Below, piece after piece: positions 1 through 7,323 of a stretch of 49,940 nucleotides of DNA; position 1 is the stretch's first letter, and every line of letters begins with the position of its first letter. Both the position numbers and the translations under genes were made by a program. Under the pieces are notes generated by a model. That model worked only from the letters and a program-made list of their open reading frames with translations, ran no database searches and was not told where the DNA came from. Source of the stretch: JADFQT01 sp965216025 (lineage in GTDB: Bacteria; Chloroflexota; Dehalococcoidia; Lucifugimonadales; UBA3495); the NCBI GenBank assembly GCA_965216025.1, contig CBDCEX010000004.1, positions 1 through 49,940 of the forward strand, read 5' to 3'.

Positions 1-2
1 GA

Positions 3-39
3 ATGAGATTGCTTCGGGGCTGCGGCCCTCGCAATGACA
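3..39. repeat. Dispersed short repeat, copy 1
   Basis: An element starting ATGAGATTGCTTCGG and ending CCTCGCAATGACA. It recurs with about five differences at 9872-9908 in the same orientation. ATTGC near one end and GCAAT near the other form an inverted pair, so the transcript could fold into a hairpin. It carries no coding potential and looks like a small REP- or MITE-like element. Confidence 0.7.
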
Positions 40-77
40 AACGAAAGACCCTAGTTACTCAGGTCCGGGCCAGACGG

Positions 78-764
78 TCAGTCGGAGCCTCGGGCGGCTT
101 TGATGGCCCCCACCAGGTAGACGATCCATATGGGCAGAGTGACTATGGATAAGGCCAGCTTCCCGCCAGGGGGGGACCCCCGCCTGAACTCGTCTAGTGG
201 TTCCAGCAGGTAAAAGCGGAAACCCTCGAAAACAGCCTGGGGCAGGTTGATGATGGTGACCAGTCCGAAGATTACCACCATAATTATCAGATAGCCTCTA
301 TTTATGGGGCTGCTCCGATCCTCCGCCGTCTCCAGCTTTCTGCGAGAAAAGAGGTGCGCTCCCCAAATTATTCCTCCGATCAAAGTGAAGCTGATCCCCT
401 GAATCAAACCCTCCTTACGGGCGCGCTCCAAGCCCAGAATACGATCCTCCCGCTGCTGCTCCAGGTTCCGTTCTTCTTTCTGCTCCAAAATTTCGCTGAG
501 CCGCTGGCGTTCCTCGTCGGTCAGTTGGGGCCGGTCCTTCAGCTCCAGCGGATCGACAGCTATTGGCTTTCGCGCTATTCTCGCGTGGACCGGATGGTAG
601 CTGAAGTCGCTGCCCAAGGCTGAGGCCAGTCCCACTTGCAGCAGTCCGGCCAGGCCCTGGGCCAGCAGCAAGAGTCCGGCGATGATTACGATATAAAGGT
701 AGAGCCGGAGCAAAAACCTCATGGGTAGGACCATGCCGGTGCCCGACTTTAAGCGCTGGATCAA
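78..764 (-). CDS. Polytopic membrane protein, 5' end broken by a 10-bp duplication
   Basis: A protein of unknown function with hydrophobic segments near residues 16-50, 120-140, 158-180 and 200-222, and a charged, Glu/Arg-rich stretch near 85-115 that could form a coiled coil. It resembles DUF5671-type Chloroflexota membrane proteins, but this is a weak match by eye. The TTG at 764 is created by an exact tandem duplication (755-774). Upstream, in another frame, an ATG at 852 opens a further membrane segment (MPFLWITLIVFLVLVG...) that runs into the duplication. Removing one 10-bp copy joins the two frames into one protein of about 255 residues with an extra N-terminal helix. The gene is therefore either freshly frameshifted or starts internally, for example at the Met at residue 16. 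It lies 12 bp after the etf gene and is probably in the same transcript. Confidence 0.6.
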   Translation of the reverse strand: MIQRLKSGTGMVLPMRFLLRLYLYIVIIAGLLLLAQGLAGLLQVGLASALGSDFSYHPVHARIARKPIAVDPLELKDRPQLTDEERQRLSEILEQKEERNLEQQREDRILGLERARKEGLIQGISFTLIGGIIWGAHLFSRRKLETAEDRSSPINRGYLIIMVVIFGLVTIINLPQAVFEGFRFYLLEPLDEFRRGSPPGGKLALSIVTLPIWIVYLVGAIKAARGSD

Positions 765-774
765 GCTGGATCAA
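755..774. repeat. 10-bp exact tandem duplication causing a frameshift
   Basis: GCTGGATCAA occurs at 755-764 and again at 765-774. Ten is not a multiple of three, so the extra copy shifts the membrane-protein frame on the minus strand. Without it, the N-terminal segment read from 852 continues in frame into the 78-764 protein. Confidence 0.9.
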
Positions 775-864
775 ATAGACGACTCCGCCAATTAGCACCG
801 AAAATCCAACCAGCACCAGGAAGACGATTAGGGTTATCCAGAGAAAGGGCATGAACCCTCCAGA

Positions 865-2715
865 TTATGGAGTATTGGCGACTTGGGCTAGCACCGGGCG
901 CAGGGCCTCCAGCAGCGGCGGGAGATACTCTTCCCAGCCTCCCACAATGCCGTAGTCGGCGGCCGTGAAGATGGCAGCTCGGTGGTTCCGGTTGATGGCC
1001 AGGATTACCCCCGCCTTCTGGATGCCCACCGTGTGATTGAAGGCCCCCCGGATCCCAACGGCCAGGTAAACCTGGGGAGCGATGGTCCGGCCACTGATGC
1101 CCACCTGAATCTGGTGCGGCAGCCAGCCCGAGTGGACCACGTTGCGGGTAGTGGCCAGAGATGCGCCGACGGATTGGACCAGGGCTTGAATCTGAGCCAG
1201 GTTTTCTTCCCCGCCAATTCCCATCCCCACCCCAACCACTACCTGGGCCTGGGTCAATCCTACGCCGTCGGCCTGCTCCTGCTGATGTTCCTCCAAGAGG
1301 GTGATGTCGGCCCCTTCGCAGGGCACCGGTGTTAAAGTTTGAATAGGAGCCGCCGCGCCTTCCTCCGGAGCTATCGGAGACAGCAAGCCGGGTCGCAGGG
1401 TAACCAGGTTGGGCAGGGTTTTGGAAAGAATGGGCGCAATGACATTTCCTCCCAAAGCCGGCTTGAGCTGCACCAACTGGTCCTTGTCGTTGATTTCCAG
1501 GTCTATGGCGTCACCGGTCAAACCCAATTTCAGCCGGGCGGCAATCCGGGAAGCCAGGTCACGCCCATCCGGTGTGGAGGCGAATAGGACTGCGTAGGGC
1601 TGGGCTGCGGTGATGGCCTCAGCCAGGGACTGGACCACCCCCCGGCAGCAGACCGGCCCCAGGCTGCTGTTATCCAGTACCAGCACCCGGTCGGCGCCAT
1701 AGCTGGCCAGCTGATTGACCAGGTCCGAAGAGGCGTTGCCGAAAACGATGGCCGCAACCTCACTGCGGGTGCGGGCGCTGAGCTCGCGGGCCTTGCCCAG
1801 CATTTCCAGGGTAACCTGACGCAGCCCATCCCGGCCGGATTCAGACACAACCCAAATGCTTTTTTCCCGTTGGCCGGAGTACCGCGTCAGGTCGGCGGAG
1901 CCAATGGCAGGGCCCTCGGCCGCGGCCAGTTCGGCGAGACGCTGCCTAAGGTGCTCGGCCACCTGTTGGGCCGCCACCGCCGGGTCCTCCTCCGCGATGA
2001 CCACCCCCAGCCGGTTGGGCTCGACCAGGCGGATGTCCTCCACCCAGGTTGGGGATCCGGCCAGGCCAAACAGGTTCGGGTCCGATGAAAGCTGGGCGCA
2101 AGAGGTCTCAACTATCGGTTTTTCCTGGGCCAGTTCCAAATCCTCCGGGTCGGGAAAACGCTCCGGCGCTATTCCCTCGGTAACGCAAACCAGCGCCGGC
2201 AGCGGACATTCTATGAGCTGATATCCATCATCAGTAACGCGTCGCGCAACGATGTGGTTCCGGTCCCTTTGATATTCCAGCTCGCTGACCTGGCTGATGT
2301 GGGGGATTCCCAAAAGCTCCGCCAGCTCTGGTCCTACCTGGCCCGTTTCAGCGTCGGCGCTGTTGCGGCCGCAGATGATCAGGTCGGGCTGCTCCGCTTC
2401 CAGGGCTAGGGCCAATGCCCGGGCCGTGGCTAAAGTGTCGGACCCGGCCAAGGCCCGGTCGGTCAGCAACTGGGCCCGGTCTGCTCCCAGGGCCAGGCAC
2501 TCGACCAGCCCTTCTCTGGCCTGGGGCGGCCCCATGGTCAAGACCAATACCTCGTCCCGATCATCAGATTTGAGCTCGACGCCGCAAACCAGCGCCAGCA
2601 GGTCGAAGGGGTTGACCTCGGAGGGCACTCCCTCTCGAATGATCGTCTTTTGCTCGTAGTCGAACTGGATCCTCGACACCACCGGCACGTATTTGGCACA
2701 GACCGCTATTTTCAT
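865..2715 (-). CDS. Fused electron transfer flavoprotein (EtfB-EtfA)
   Basis: The cytoplasmic heterodimeric flavoprotein that collects electrons from acyl-CoA and related dehydrogenases is encoded here as one 616-residue chain. Residues 1 to about 265 are the beta subunit: it opens MKIAVCAKYVPVV and contains NPFDLLALV and GRNSADAETGQVGPELAE. From about residue 285 (EKSIWVVSESGRDGLRQV) to the end is the alpha subunit, including its C-terminal FAD-binding domain with HSGWLPHQIQVGISGRTIAPQ and AIFTAADYGIVG. Compared with typical EtfA, the SRP motif reads TRN, the QTG motif reads ISG, and the GD of YGIVGD reads GG, so flavin potential or partner choice may differ. The ATG at 2715 directly follows three 11-bp repeats. 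No dehydrogenase partner is adjacent. The ETF assignment is firm; fusion rather than two genes is read directly from the sequence. Confidence 0.92.
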   Translation of the reverse strand: MKIAVCAKYVPVVSRIQFDYEQKTIIREGVPSEVNPFDLLALVCGVELKSDDRDEVLVLTMGPPQAREGLVECLALGADRAQLLTDRALAGSDTLATARALALALEAEQPDLIICGRNSADAETGQVGPELAELLGIPHISQVSELEYQRDRNHIVARRVTDDGYQLIECPLPALVCVTEGIAPERFPDPEDLELAQEKPIVETSCAQLSSDPNLFGLAGSPTWVEDIRLVEPNRLGVVIAEEDPAVAAQQVAEHLRQRLAELAAAEGPAIGSADLTRYSGQREKSIWVVSESGRDGLRQVTLEMLGKARELSARTRSEVAAIVFGNASSDLVNQLASYGADRVLVLDNSSLGPVCCRGVVQSLAEAITAAQPYAVLFASTPDGRDLASRIAARLKLGLTGDAIDLEINDKDQLVQLKPALGGNVIAPILSKTLPNLVTLRPGLLSPIAPEEGAAAPIQTLTPVPCEGADITLLEEHQQEQADGVGLTQAQVVVGVGMGIGGEENLAQIQALVQSVGASLATTRNVVHSGWLPHQIQVGISGRTIAPQVYLAVGIRGAFNHTVGIQKAGVILAINRNHRAAIFTAADYGIVGGWEEYLPPLLEALRPVLAQVANTP

Positions 2716-2716
2716 T

Positions 2717-2749
2717 GAAGACTCCTGGAAGACTCCTGGAAGACTCCTG
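2717..2749. repeat. 11-bp tandem repeat, three copies
   Basis: GAAGACTCCTG is repeated exactly three times, abutting the etf start codon at 2715. A degenerate fourth copy (GAAGACTGCTG) begins near 2762. The leader and ribosome-binding region of etf therefore consist of repeat sequence. Confidence 0.9.
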
Positions 2750-2785
2750 AAAAATTCCGGGGAAGACTGCTGGAATCCCCTTCCA

Positions 2786-2817
2786 GTCTAGGGTAGGTCC
2801 GGTCTAGGGTAGGTCCG
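2786..2817. repeat. 16-bp tandem duplication over the pncB stop codon
   Basis: GTCTAGGGTAGGTCCG occurs at 2786-2801 and 2802-2817. The stop codon of the nicotinate phosphoribosyltransferase gene (2804-2806, minus strand) lies in one copy, so the duplication repeats the gene terminus. Confidence 0.9.
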
Positions 2818-4180
2818 GCATCCGTTCCTGAACTTGAGCGGCGAGACGCTCCAGCCGGGCGCTCAAGGTCACCGGATAACGGGGTGGATTGTAAAGCCGT
2901 TGGTAGTGCCCGTCCAGCCGGGCCAAATCCTGAGCCAATCTGCTGCGGATATCATCCAGCTGGGGTTTTGAGCCCAGCCGCCGGCCGTCTTGCATTACCA
3001 GCTCCAGCAGCGCTTCTCCGCCGGGTAGGTTCTCATCCTCGCAGGCCAGGATGTCCCTATCGAAGCGGCCCTGCGGCGTTTTTAAGCGTAAGACCTGCTT
3101 GCCGCCCGGCAAAGATGTTTTGCCCGTGCTGAGCTTCATGACCGGCATCTGGTCGTAGCGGACCAGCTTGTAGGCCATGTCCGACCAGGGAGCGTCATCG
3201 GACACTCCGACCCGAGTACCGACGCCGAACTGGTCTATGGGCGCGCCGGCCTGCAACAGATCCTGGATCTGGTATTCATCCAGGCCGCCGCTGGCGATGA
3301 TGTTTACATAACCCAGGCCGGCATCGTCCAGAATCTGCCGGACCTGCCGGCTCAGGCTGCCGAAGTCCCCAGAATCCAGCCGCACGCCTGCCAATCGGTG
3401 TCCCGCATCCTCCAGTTCCCGGCCCACTTCCGCCGCATGCCAGGCGCCTTGAATAGTGTCGTAAGTGTCCAGTAACAGGACCGTCCGGTCGGGGAAGGCG
3501 CCGGCGTAGGCCCGAAACGCCTCGATCTCGGAGGGAAAGCTGGAGATGAAGGAGTGGGCCATGGTTCCGGAGGGCGGAATGCCGTACCGCTGGGCCGCCA
3601 GCACGTTGCTGGTCGACTGGAATCCCGCGATGTAGCTGCAGCGAGCCATCTTCAGCGCGGCGTCGACGCCGTGGGTCCGGCGGGAAGCGAAATCGACCAG
3701 TACCCGGCCTCGCGCCGCCGCCACGCAGCGCGCCGCCTTGGTGGTCAGCAGGCTCTGGAAGTTGATCTGGTTAATTACAAAGGTCTCCACTAGCTGGGCC
3801 TGGATAATGGGCGCGGTTATCTCCAGCACCGGCTCGTTGACGAAGAATAGACGTCCCTCGGGAATGGCCCGCACGCTTCCGGCAAATGGTCCTACATCAT
3901 TCTTCAAATATTGCAGAAAATCATCGCCGAATTGGCCGGTAGACCGCAGATAATCCAGGCCCTGTTGGCTGAAGTGGAACGCCTCCAGGTAGTCCAGCAC
4001 ATCCTCCAGCCCGGCTGAAACCATAAAGCCGCGGTTGGGAGGATATTGCCGGATAAACAAGCTAAAAGTAGCCCCGGCGAACATCCGCTGTTGGAAGAAG
4101 GTCTGGGCCATGGTCAGCTCGTACAAATCGGTGAACAGACCCAGGTCCTGGGCGGGCAGAGGAAGCCTGTAGGGTTCCAT
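2804..4180 (-). CDS. pncB: Nicotinate phosphoribosyltransferase
   Basis: This enzyme converts nicotinate and PRPP to nicotinate mononucleotide in the Preiss-Handler NAD salvage route in the cytoplasm. The 458-residue protein has the family's opening LFTDLYELTMAQTFF, then FVINQINFQSLLTTKAAR, the FASRRTHGVDAALKMAR segment, SGTMAHSFISSF with the conserved His, GVRLDSGDFGSLSRQVR, and IIASGGLDEYQI of the phosphoribosyl-binding barrel. The length and order match bacterial NAPRTase of the NadV/PncB family. The ATG at 4180 is preceded by a 17-bp tandem repeat instead of a clear ribosome-binding site. It is followed by etf 88 bp later on the same strand and probably shares its transcript. Nicotinamidase and NadD are not in the window. 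Confidence 0.93.
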   Translation of the reverse strand: MEPYRLPLPAQDLGLFTDLYELTMAQTFFQQRMFAGATFSLFIRQYPPNRGFMVSAGLEDVLDYLEAFHFSQQGLDYLRSTGQFGDDFLQYLKNDVGPFAGSVRAIPEGRLFFVNEPVLEITAPIIQAQLVETFVINQINFQSLLTTKAARCVAAARGRVLVDFASRRTHGVDAALKMARCSYIAGFQSTSNVLAAQRYGIPPSGTMAHSFISSFPSEIEAFRAYAGAFPDRTVLLLDTYDTIQGAWHAAEVGRELEDAGHRLAGVRLDSGDFGSLSRQVRQILDDAGLGYVNIIASGGLDEYQIQDLLQAGAPIDQFGVGTRVGVSDDAPWSDMAYKLVRYDQMPVMKLSTGKTSLPGGKQVLRLKTPQGRFDRDILACEDENLPGGEALLELVMQDGRRLGSKPQLDDIRSRLAQDLARLDGHYQRLYNPPRYPVTLSARLERLAAQVQERMPDLP

Positions 4181-4214
4181 ACTATTACACTATCTACACT
4201 ATTACACTATCTAC
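4181..4214. repeat. 17-bp tandem duplication upstream of pncB
   Basis: ACTATTACACTATCTAC occurs exactly twice (4181-4197 and 4198-4214), directly before the pncB start codon. The remaining bases to 4356 hold no gene. I see no convincing minus-strand promoter in them. Confidence 0.9.
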
Positions 4215-4356
4215 TATCTGGGCCGTCTGGCTCATCTGATGGGGCGGCTACCTGGAAATTTTTTGGGCAATTATGGTTGGGGGAATTATGGGTGGGCTCC
4301 CCCGGAATGTCAAACCGCAGGCTGTTAAACCGCCCAGCGGCCCGGGCCAGTTTTTC

Positions 4357-4385
4357 TTGACACCCTAGTCAACCCTTAGTAGTAT
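4357..4385 (+). promoter_or_regulatory. Sigma70-type promoter of the mtnA operon
   Basis: TTGACA (4357-4362), a 17-bp spacer and TAGTAT (4380-4385) make a strong consensus-like promoter. Transcription would begin about 25 nt before the SAM riboswitch. Confidence 0.75.
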
Positions 4386-4416
4386 TACCAACTGAAAACT
4401 GAATAGCCCGTTGGAA

Positions 4417-4544
4417 CCCTTATCCAGAACGGCAGAGGGAACGGCCCGACGAAGCCAGGCAACCGGTTCGGCGGGATATTCGCGTCGCGATACGGTGCCA
4501 ACTCCGGCGTCCTACCTGGCGAGGTTTGGACGTAAAGATGAGGG
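4417..4544 (+). promoter_or_regulatory. SAM-I (S-box) riboswitch
   Basis: The region carries the S-box core: CTTATCCAGA, GGCAGAGGGA, GGCCCGACGAAGCC, GGCAACCGG, GGTGCCAACTCC, and a closing AAAGATGAGGG. The P1 helix pairs CCCTTATC (4417-4424) with GATGAGGG (4537-4544), with one G-U pair. SAM binding should stabilise P1 and favour the terminator just downstream, so mtnA-mtnP should be repressed when SAM is plentiful. Confidence 0.93.
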
Positions 4545-4561
4545 AGCTCTAAGAAATGTTG

Positions 4562-4589
4562 AGCTTCTCGCCGTGGGGGGGCTTTTTTT
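4562..4589 (+). terminator. Attenuator terminator of the SAM riboswitch
   Basis: AGCTTCTC (4562-4569) can pair with the G-run and GCT at 4576-4583, several pairs being G-U, followed by seven T residues (4583-4589). The alternative pairing of GGGAGCT (4542-4548) with AGCTTCT would form an antiterminator that overlaps the 3' strand of P1, giving a standard transcriptional OFF switch. Confidence 0.75.
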
Positions 4590-4633
4590 ATGCCTGGCCC
4601 GAAGCGCCGATTCGCCTGATTTTTATATCTGAT

Positions 4634-5707
4634 TTGAAAGAAATTCGCCCCATACAGTGGTCCCAGGACAGGTTATGGCTTCTGGACCAGACCAAGCTGC
4701 CATTGGAACAGGTGGTTGTGGAGGTGGTGACCTGGCAGGGGGCCGCCACGGCGATTAGAGACATGCAGGTTCGGGGAGCGCCCGCCATTGGGGTAACTGC
4801 TGGTTACGCCGTGGCACTGGCAGCTAGGTCAGATTCATCCCCCGATGGAGAGGGTCTGATGGCCAACCTGGCCCGGGCCGCCGCTGAAATCGCCGCCGCC
4901 AGGCCCACGGCGGTGAACCTACAGTGGGCGGTGAAGCGGATGCTCCAGGTAGCTGAGTCAGAGCGGGAGCCGGAAGCAATCAGGGCGCGGCTGCTGGCCG
5001 AGGCGAAACGGATCCAAGAAGAGGATGAGACCATCAACCGCAAGATGGGTGAGTTGGGAAAAGAGTTGATACCCGATGGCGGTGGAGTGTTGACGCACTG
5101 CAACACCGGCGCTCTGGCGACCTCCGCCTTCGGCACGGCCTTGGGCGTTATTCGGGCCGGCTGGGAATCGGGCCGCCGGTTTCAGGTATTCAACACGGAG
5201 ACCCGGCCCTTTTTACAGGGAGCCCGGCTGACGTCGTGGGAGTTCCAGCAGCTGGGCATACCGTCTACTCTGCTGGTGGACTCCGCGGCGGGGATGTTGA
5301 TGCGTCAGGGCGGGATTAGCTGCGTCATTACCGGCGCCGACCGTATCGCCGCCAACGGGGACACGGCCAATAAGATTGGGACCTACTCGCTGGCGGTATT
5401 GGCCAAAGAGAATAACCTACCCTTCTACGTGGCGGCTCCCACCAGCACCGTGGACCTGGGATTGCAGACCGGCGATGAAATCGAGATAGAGGAACGTCCC
5501 CAGGAGGAGGTTACCCATTTTCAGGGGGTGGCCACGGCTCCTCCCGGTGTCCCGGCCCTCAATCCCTCCTTCGATGTAACTCCCAGCAAGTACATCACCG
5601 CAATTGTCACTGAAGAGGCAATTTGCCGGCCACCTTACCCGGAGAGTTTGAGGGAAAGTCTAAAACTCGCGGCCGGCGCCTCCGCCGGGGAGATAGGCTC
5701 CGGATGA
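4634..5707 (+). CDS. mtnA: Methylthioribose-1-phosphate isomerase
   Basis: MtnA isomerises 5-methylthioribose-1-phosphate to methylthioribulose-1-phosphate in methionine salvage. The protein shows LLDQTKLP, RGAPAIGV, LTHCNTGALAT (catalytic Cys near residue 156), NTETRPFLQGARLTSWE, GGISCVITGADRIAANGD (catalytic Asp near residue 236) and NKIGTYSLA. An in-frame ATG at 4556 lies inside the riboswitch attenuator and would add an unconserved leader, so I prefer the TTG at 4634, which matches the family's N-terminus, although no good ribosome-binding site is visible. The stop overlaps the mtnP start as ATGA (5704-5707), implying translational coupling. The protein belongs to the same fold as eIF2B subunits and ribose-1,5-bisphosphate isomerase, but the motifs favour MtnA. 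Confidence 0.92.
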   Translation: MKEIRPIQWSQDRLWLLDQTKLPLEQVVVEVVTWQGAATAIRDMQVRGAPAIGVTAGYAVALAARSDSSPDGEGLMANLARAAAEIAAARPTAVNLQWAVKRMLQVAESEREPEAIRARLLAEAKRIQEEDETINRKMGELGKELIPDGGGVLTHCNTGALATSAFGTALGVIRAGWESGRRFQVFNTETRPFLQGARLTSWEFQQLGIPSTLLVDSAAGMLMRQGGISCVITGADRIAANGDTANKIGTYSLAVLAKENNLPFYVAAPTSTVDLGLQTGDEIEIEERPQEEVTHFQGVATAPPGVPALNPSFDVTPSKYITAIVTEEAICRPPYPESLRESLKLAAGASAGEIGSG

Positions 5708-6588
5708 ACCACAAGCAAGCGGCCATCGCGGTTATTGGCGGCAGCGGCCTCTACGAGATGGAAGGACTGACCAATGTGGATTTCATCGATATGGATACCC
5801 CTTTCGGTAAGCCCAGCGATGCCATAGTCGTGGGCTCGCTGGAAGGGACGACGGTGGCCTTCCTGCCGCGACACGGACGAGGGCACCGGCTCAATCCTTC
5901 CCACATACCGGCCCGAGCCAATATTTACGCCCTGAAGACCTTGGGCGTCGGGCGCATCATCTCAGTTAGCGCCGTGGGTAGCCTGAGGGAGGAGTACGCA
6001 CCGCTGGACCTGGCCATTCCGGACCAGTTGATCGACCGCACCCGGCAGCGGGCCAACACCTTTTTCGATGAAGGCATCGTGGTGCATATCGGCTTCGCCG
6101 ATCCCTTCTGCCCGGTGGCCAGCCGGGTAATGCAGCAGTGCGCGGGAGAGATGGGCATACCGGTTCATCCCGGAGCAACCATGGTGGTGATGGAGGGTCC
6201 AGCCTTCTCCACCAGAGCCGAATCCTTCATGTATCGGGCTTGGGGAGCCGACATCATTGGGATGACCGCCCTGCCCGAGGCCAAGCTGGCCCGGGAGGCG
6301 GAGATCTGCTACGCCACCATGGCCTGGGTTACCGACTACGACTGCTGGCGCGAAACCGAAGAGGCGGTGACCGTGGAGATGGTGGTCCAGAATCTCCAGA
6401 AGAACGTGGCCAACTCCAAGGAAATGCTGCGTAGGGTCATCCCTCAGCTGACCCGACCCCATTTAAACGGAGACTCCGACTGCTCCTGTCCTTCCGCGTT
6501 GAAGGACACCATCATTACCCATCCCCAGGGAATTGCTGAAGAGCTCAAGAACAAGCTGGCCCCCCTGGTGGGCCGATACCTGGCCTGA
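5704..6588 (+). CDS. mtnP: S-methyl-5'-thioadenosine phosphorylase
   Basis: MtnP cleaves 5'-methylthioadenosine with phosphate to adenine and methylthioribose-1-phosphate, the substrate of the upstream mtnA product. The 294-residue protein has AVIGGSGLYEMEGL (phosphate-binding loop), FLPRHGRGHRLNPSHIPARANIYALK, ISVSAVGSLREE, GATMVVMEGPAFSTRAES and GMTALPEAKLAREAEICYATMAWVTDYDCW, which is typical of the MTA-phosphorylase branch of the PNP family. The ATG at 5704 overlaps the mtnA stop; the in-frame upstream codons (from 5623) encode an unconserved Arg-rich stretch inside mtnA and are unlikely to be used. The stop lies in a 13-bp tandem duplication. Purine nucleoside phosphorylase is the main alternative; the context decides for MtnP. 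Confidence 0.93.
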   Translation: MNHKQAAIAVIGGSGLYEMEGLTNVDFIDMDTPFGKPSDAIVVGSLEGTTVAFLPRHGRGHRLNPSHIPARANIYALKTLGVGRIISVSAVGSLREEYAPLDLAIPDQLIDRTRQRANTFFDEGIVVHIGFADPFCPVASRVMQQCAGEMGIPVHPGATMVVMEGPAFSTRAESFMYRAWGADIIGMTALPEAKLAREAEICYATMAWVTDYDCWRETEEAVTVEMVVQNLQKNVANSKEMLRRVIPQLTRPHLNGDSDCSCPSALKDTIITHPQGIAEELKNKLAPLVGRYLA

Positions 6589-6605
6589 AAAACTGGCCTG
6601 AAAAA
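6580..6605. repeat. 13-bp tandem duplication over the mtnP stop
   Basis: CTGGCCTGAAAAA occurs exactly twice (6580-6592 and 6593-6605). A degenerate third copy ends TCCTGAAAAA at 6620. Each copy contains a TGA; the one in the first copy is the mtnP stop. Confidence 0.9.
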
Positions 6606-6632
6606 GCCCGTCCTGAAAAATGGAGGTAAGAG

Positions 6633-6992
6633 ATGCCTAGGCGAGAACCTGGTGAACCTTATGCTCGGGTCGATTCTAATGAAGCCAGCGCGATGCTGGA
6701 AGCCGATCCCAACGGCACGGTGGTGATCGACGTGCGGCGGGACGACGAGTGGGTGACCGGACACGTTACTGGAGCCATCCACATCAACGTGGATGAGCTG
6801 ACCGACCGCATTGCCGAGGTGCCTCAAGACAAAAAGCTGCTGTTCATCTGCGCCGCCGGTGTGCGGAGCGGCTTGGCCTGCGAGGTGGCGGCTTCCATGG
6901 GTTACGATTCAGGGACCCTTTACAACATCGAAGACGGTACTCCCTTCTGGATCGCCGGCAACCACCCTACGTCTTATGGTGATAATCCCTAG
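6633..6992 (+). CDS. Rhodanese-like sulfurtransferase
   Basis: A single-domain rhodanese of 119 residues, the family's usual size. It has VVIDVRRDDEWVTGHVTGAIHI (CH2A-like segment) and the active-site loop LLFICAAGVRSG with the persulfide-forming Cys at about residue 73, then a Gly-rich C-terminal NIEDGTPFWIAGNHP. It probably carries sulfane sulfur in the cytoplasm; the acceptor is unknown. The ATG at 6633 has GGAGG about 8 nt upstream. It sits between mtnP and ahcY, all in one direction, so a link to sulfur released in MTA or SAM metabolism is possible but only inferred. A tandem-duplicated mtnP end separates it from mtnP by 44 bp. Confidence 0.88.
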   Translation: MPRREPGEPYARVDSNEASAMLEADPNGTVVIDVRRDDEWVTGHVTGAIHINVDELTDRIAEVPQDKKLLFICAAGVRSGLACEVAASMGYDSGTLYNIEDGTPFWIAGNHPTSYGDNP

Positions 6993-7105
6993 AAACTCGG
7001 ACGGAAACCCCGATTCTCCCCAAGTCGTCGTTTTCTTAGCGACGATTGTCGATGTAACAGTGGGTTCTTGAACCGTATTACAGACACTATCATGCCCCAT
7101 AAGAC

Positions 7106-7323
7106 TATAATACGTCTGTCTGGCGTAGCGCGAAACCCGGCCAATGGCTTTCCGGCCAGACTTCTAGGGTCGAGTAACCAGCTGACGCTAGGCTGGGGCC
7201 AGGCTTTAGGATTGGGCAACCTTTTGCAGGTTGTTGCCATGAGTATCCCGGCCCAGGTGTTCTGGTGTGATCAGTTAATGGGCAGGAAACAAATTTTGAG
7301 ACTATATCTAAAGGAGTAGAGTT
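7106..7323 (+). promoter_or_regulatory. Promoter element and structured leader upstream of ahcY
   Basis: This 331-bp gap (6993-7323) has no credible gene. A TATAAT at 7106-7111 lacks a clear -35. It is followed by predicted stems: GTCTGGC (7118-7124) with GCCAGAC (7155-7161), CCAGC with GCTGG near 7178-7197, and GGCAACC with GGTTG/TTGCC near 7216-7240. Upstream, TCGTCG and CGACGA near 7030-7050 form another hairpin. The ribosome-binding site AAGGAG (7311-7316) precedes the ahcY TTG by 7 nt. It does not match SAM-I, SAM-II or SAH riboswitch consensus by eye, but its size, folding and position suggest a cis-acting RNA. Confidence 0.45.

Noticed and set aside
4556..4633. N-terminal start of MtnA at the ATG 4556
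   Set aside because: This ATG lies within the attenuator of the riboswitch, and the residues it adds are not like the family.
7106..7323. SAM-IV or SAH riboswitch
   Set aside because: GGCAACC and a few stems recall SAM-IV, but the remaining conserved core could not be aligned, so I left it as an unassigned leader.
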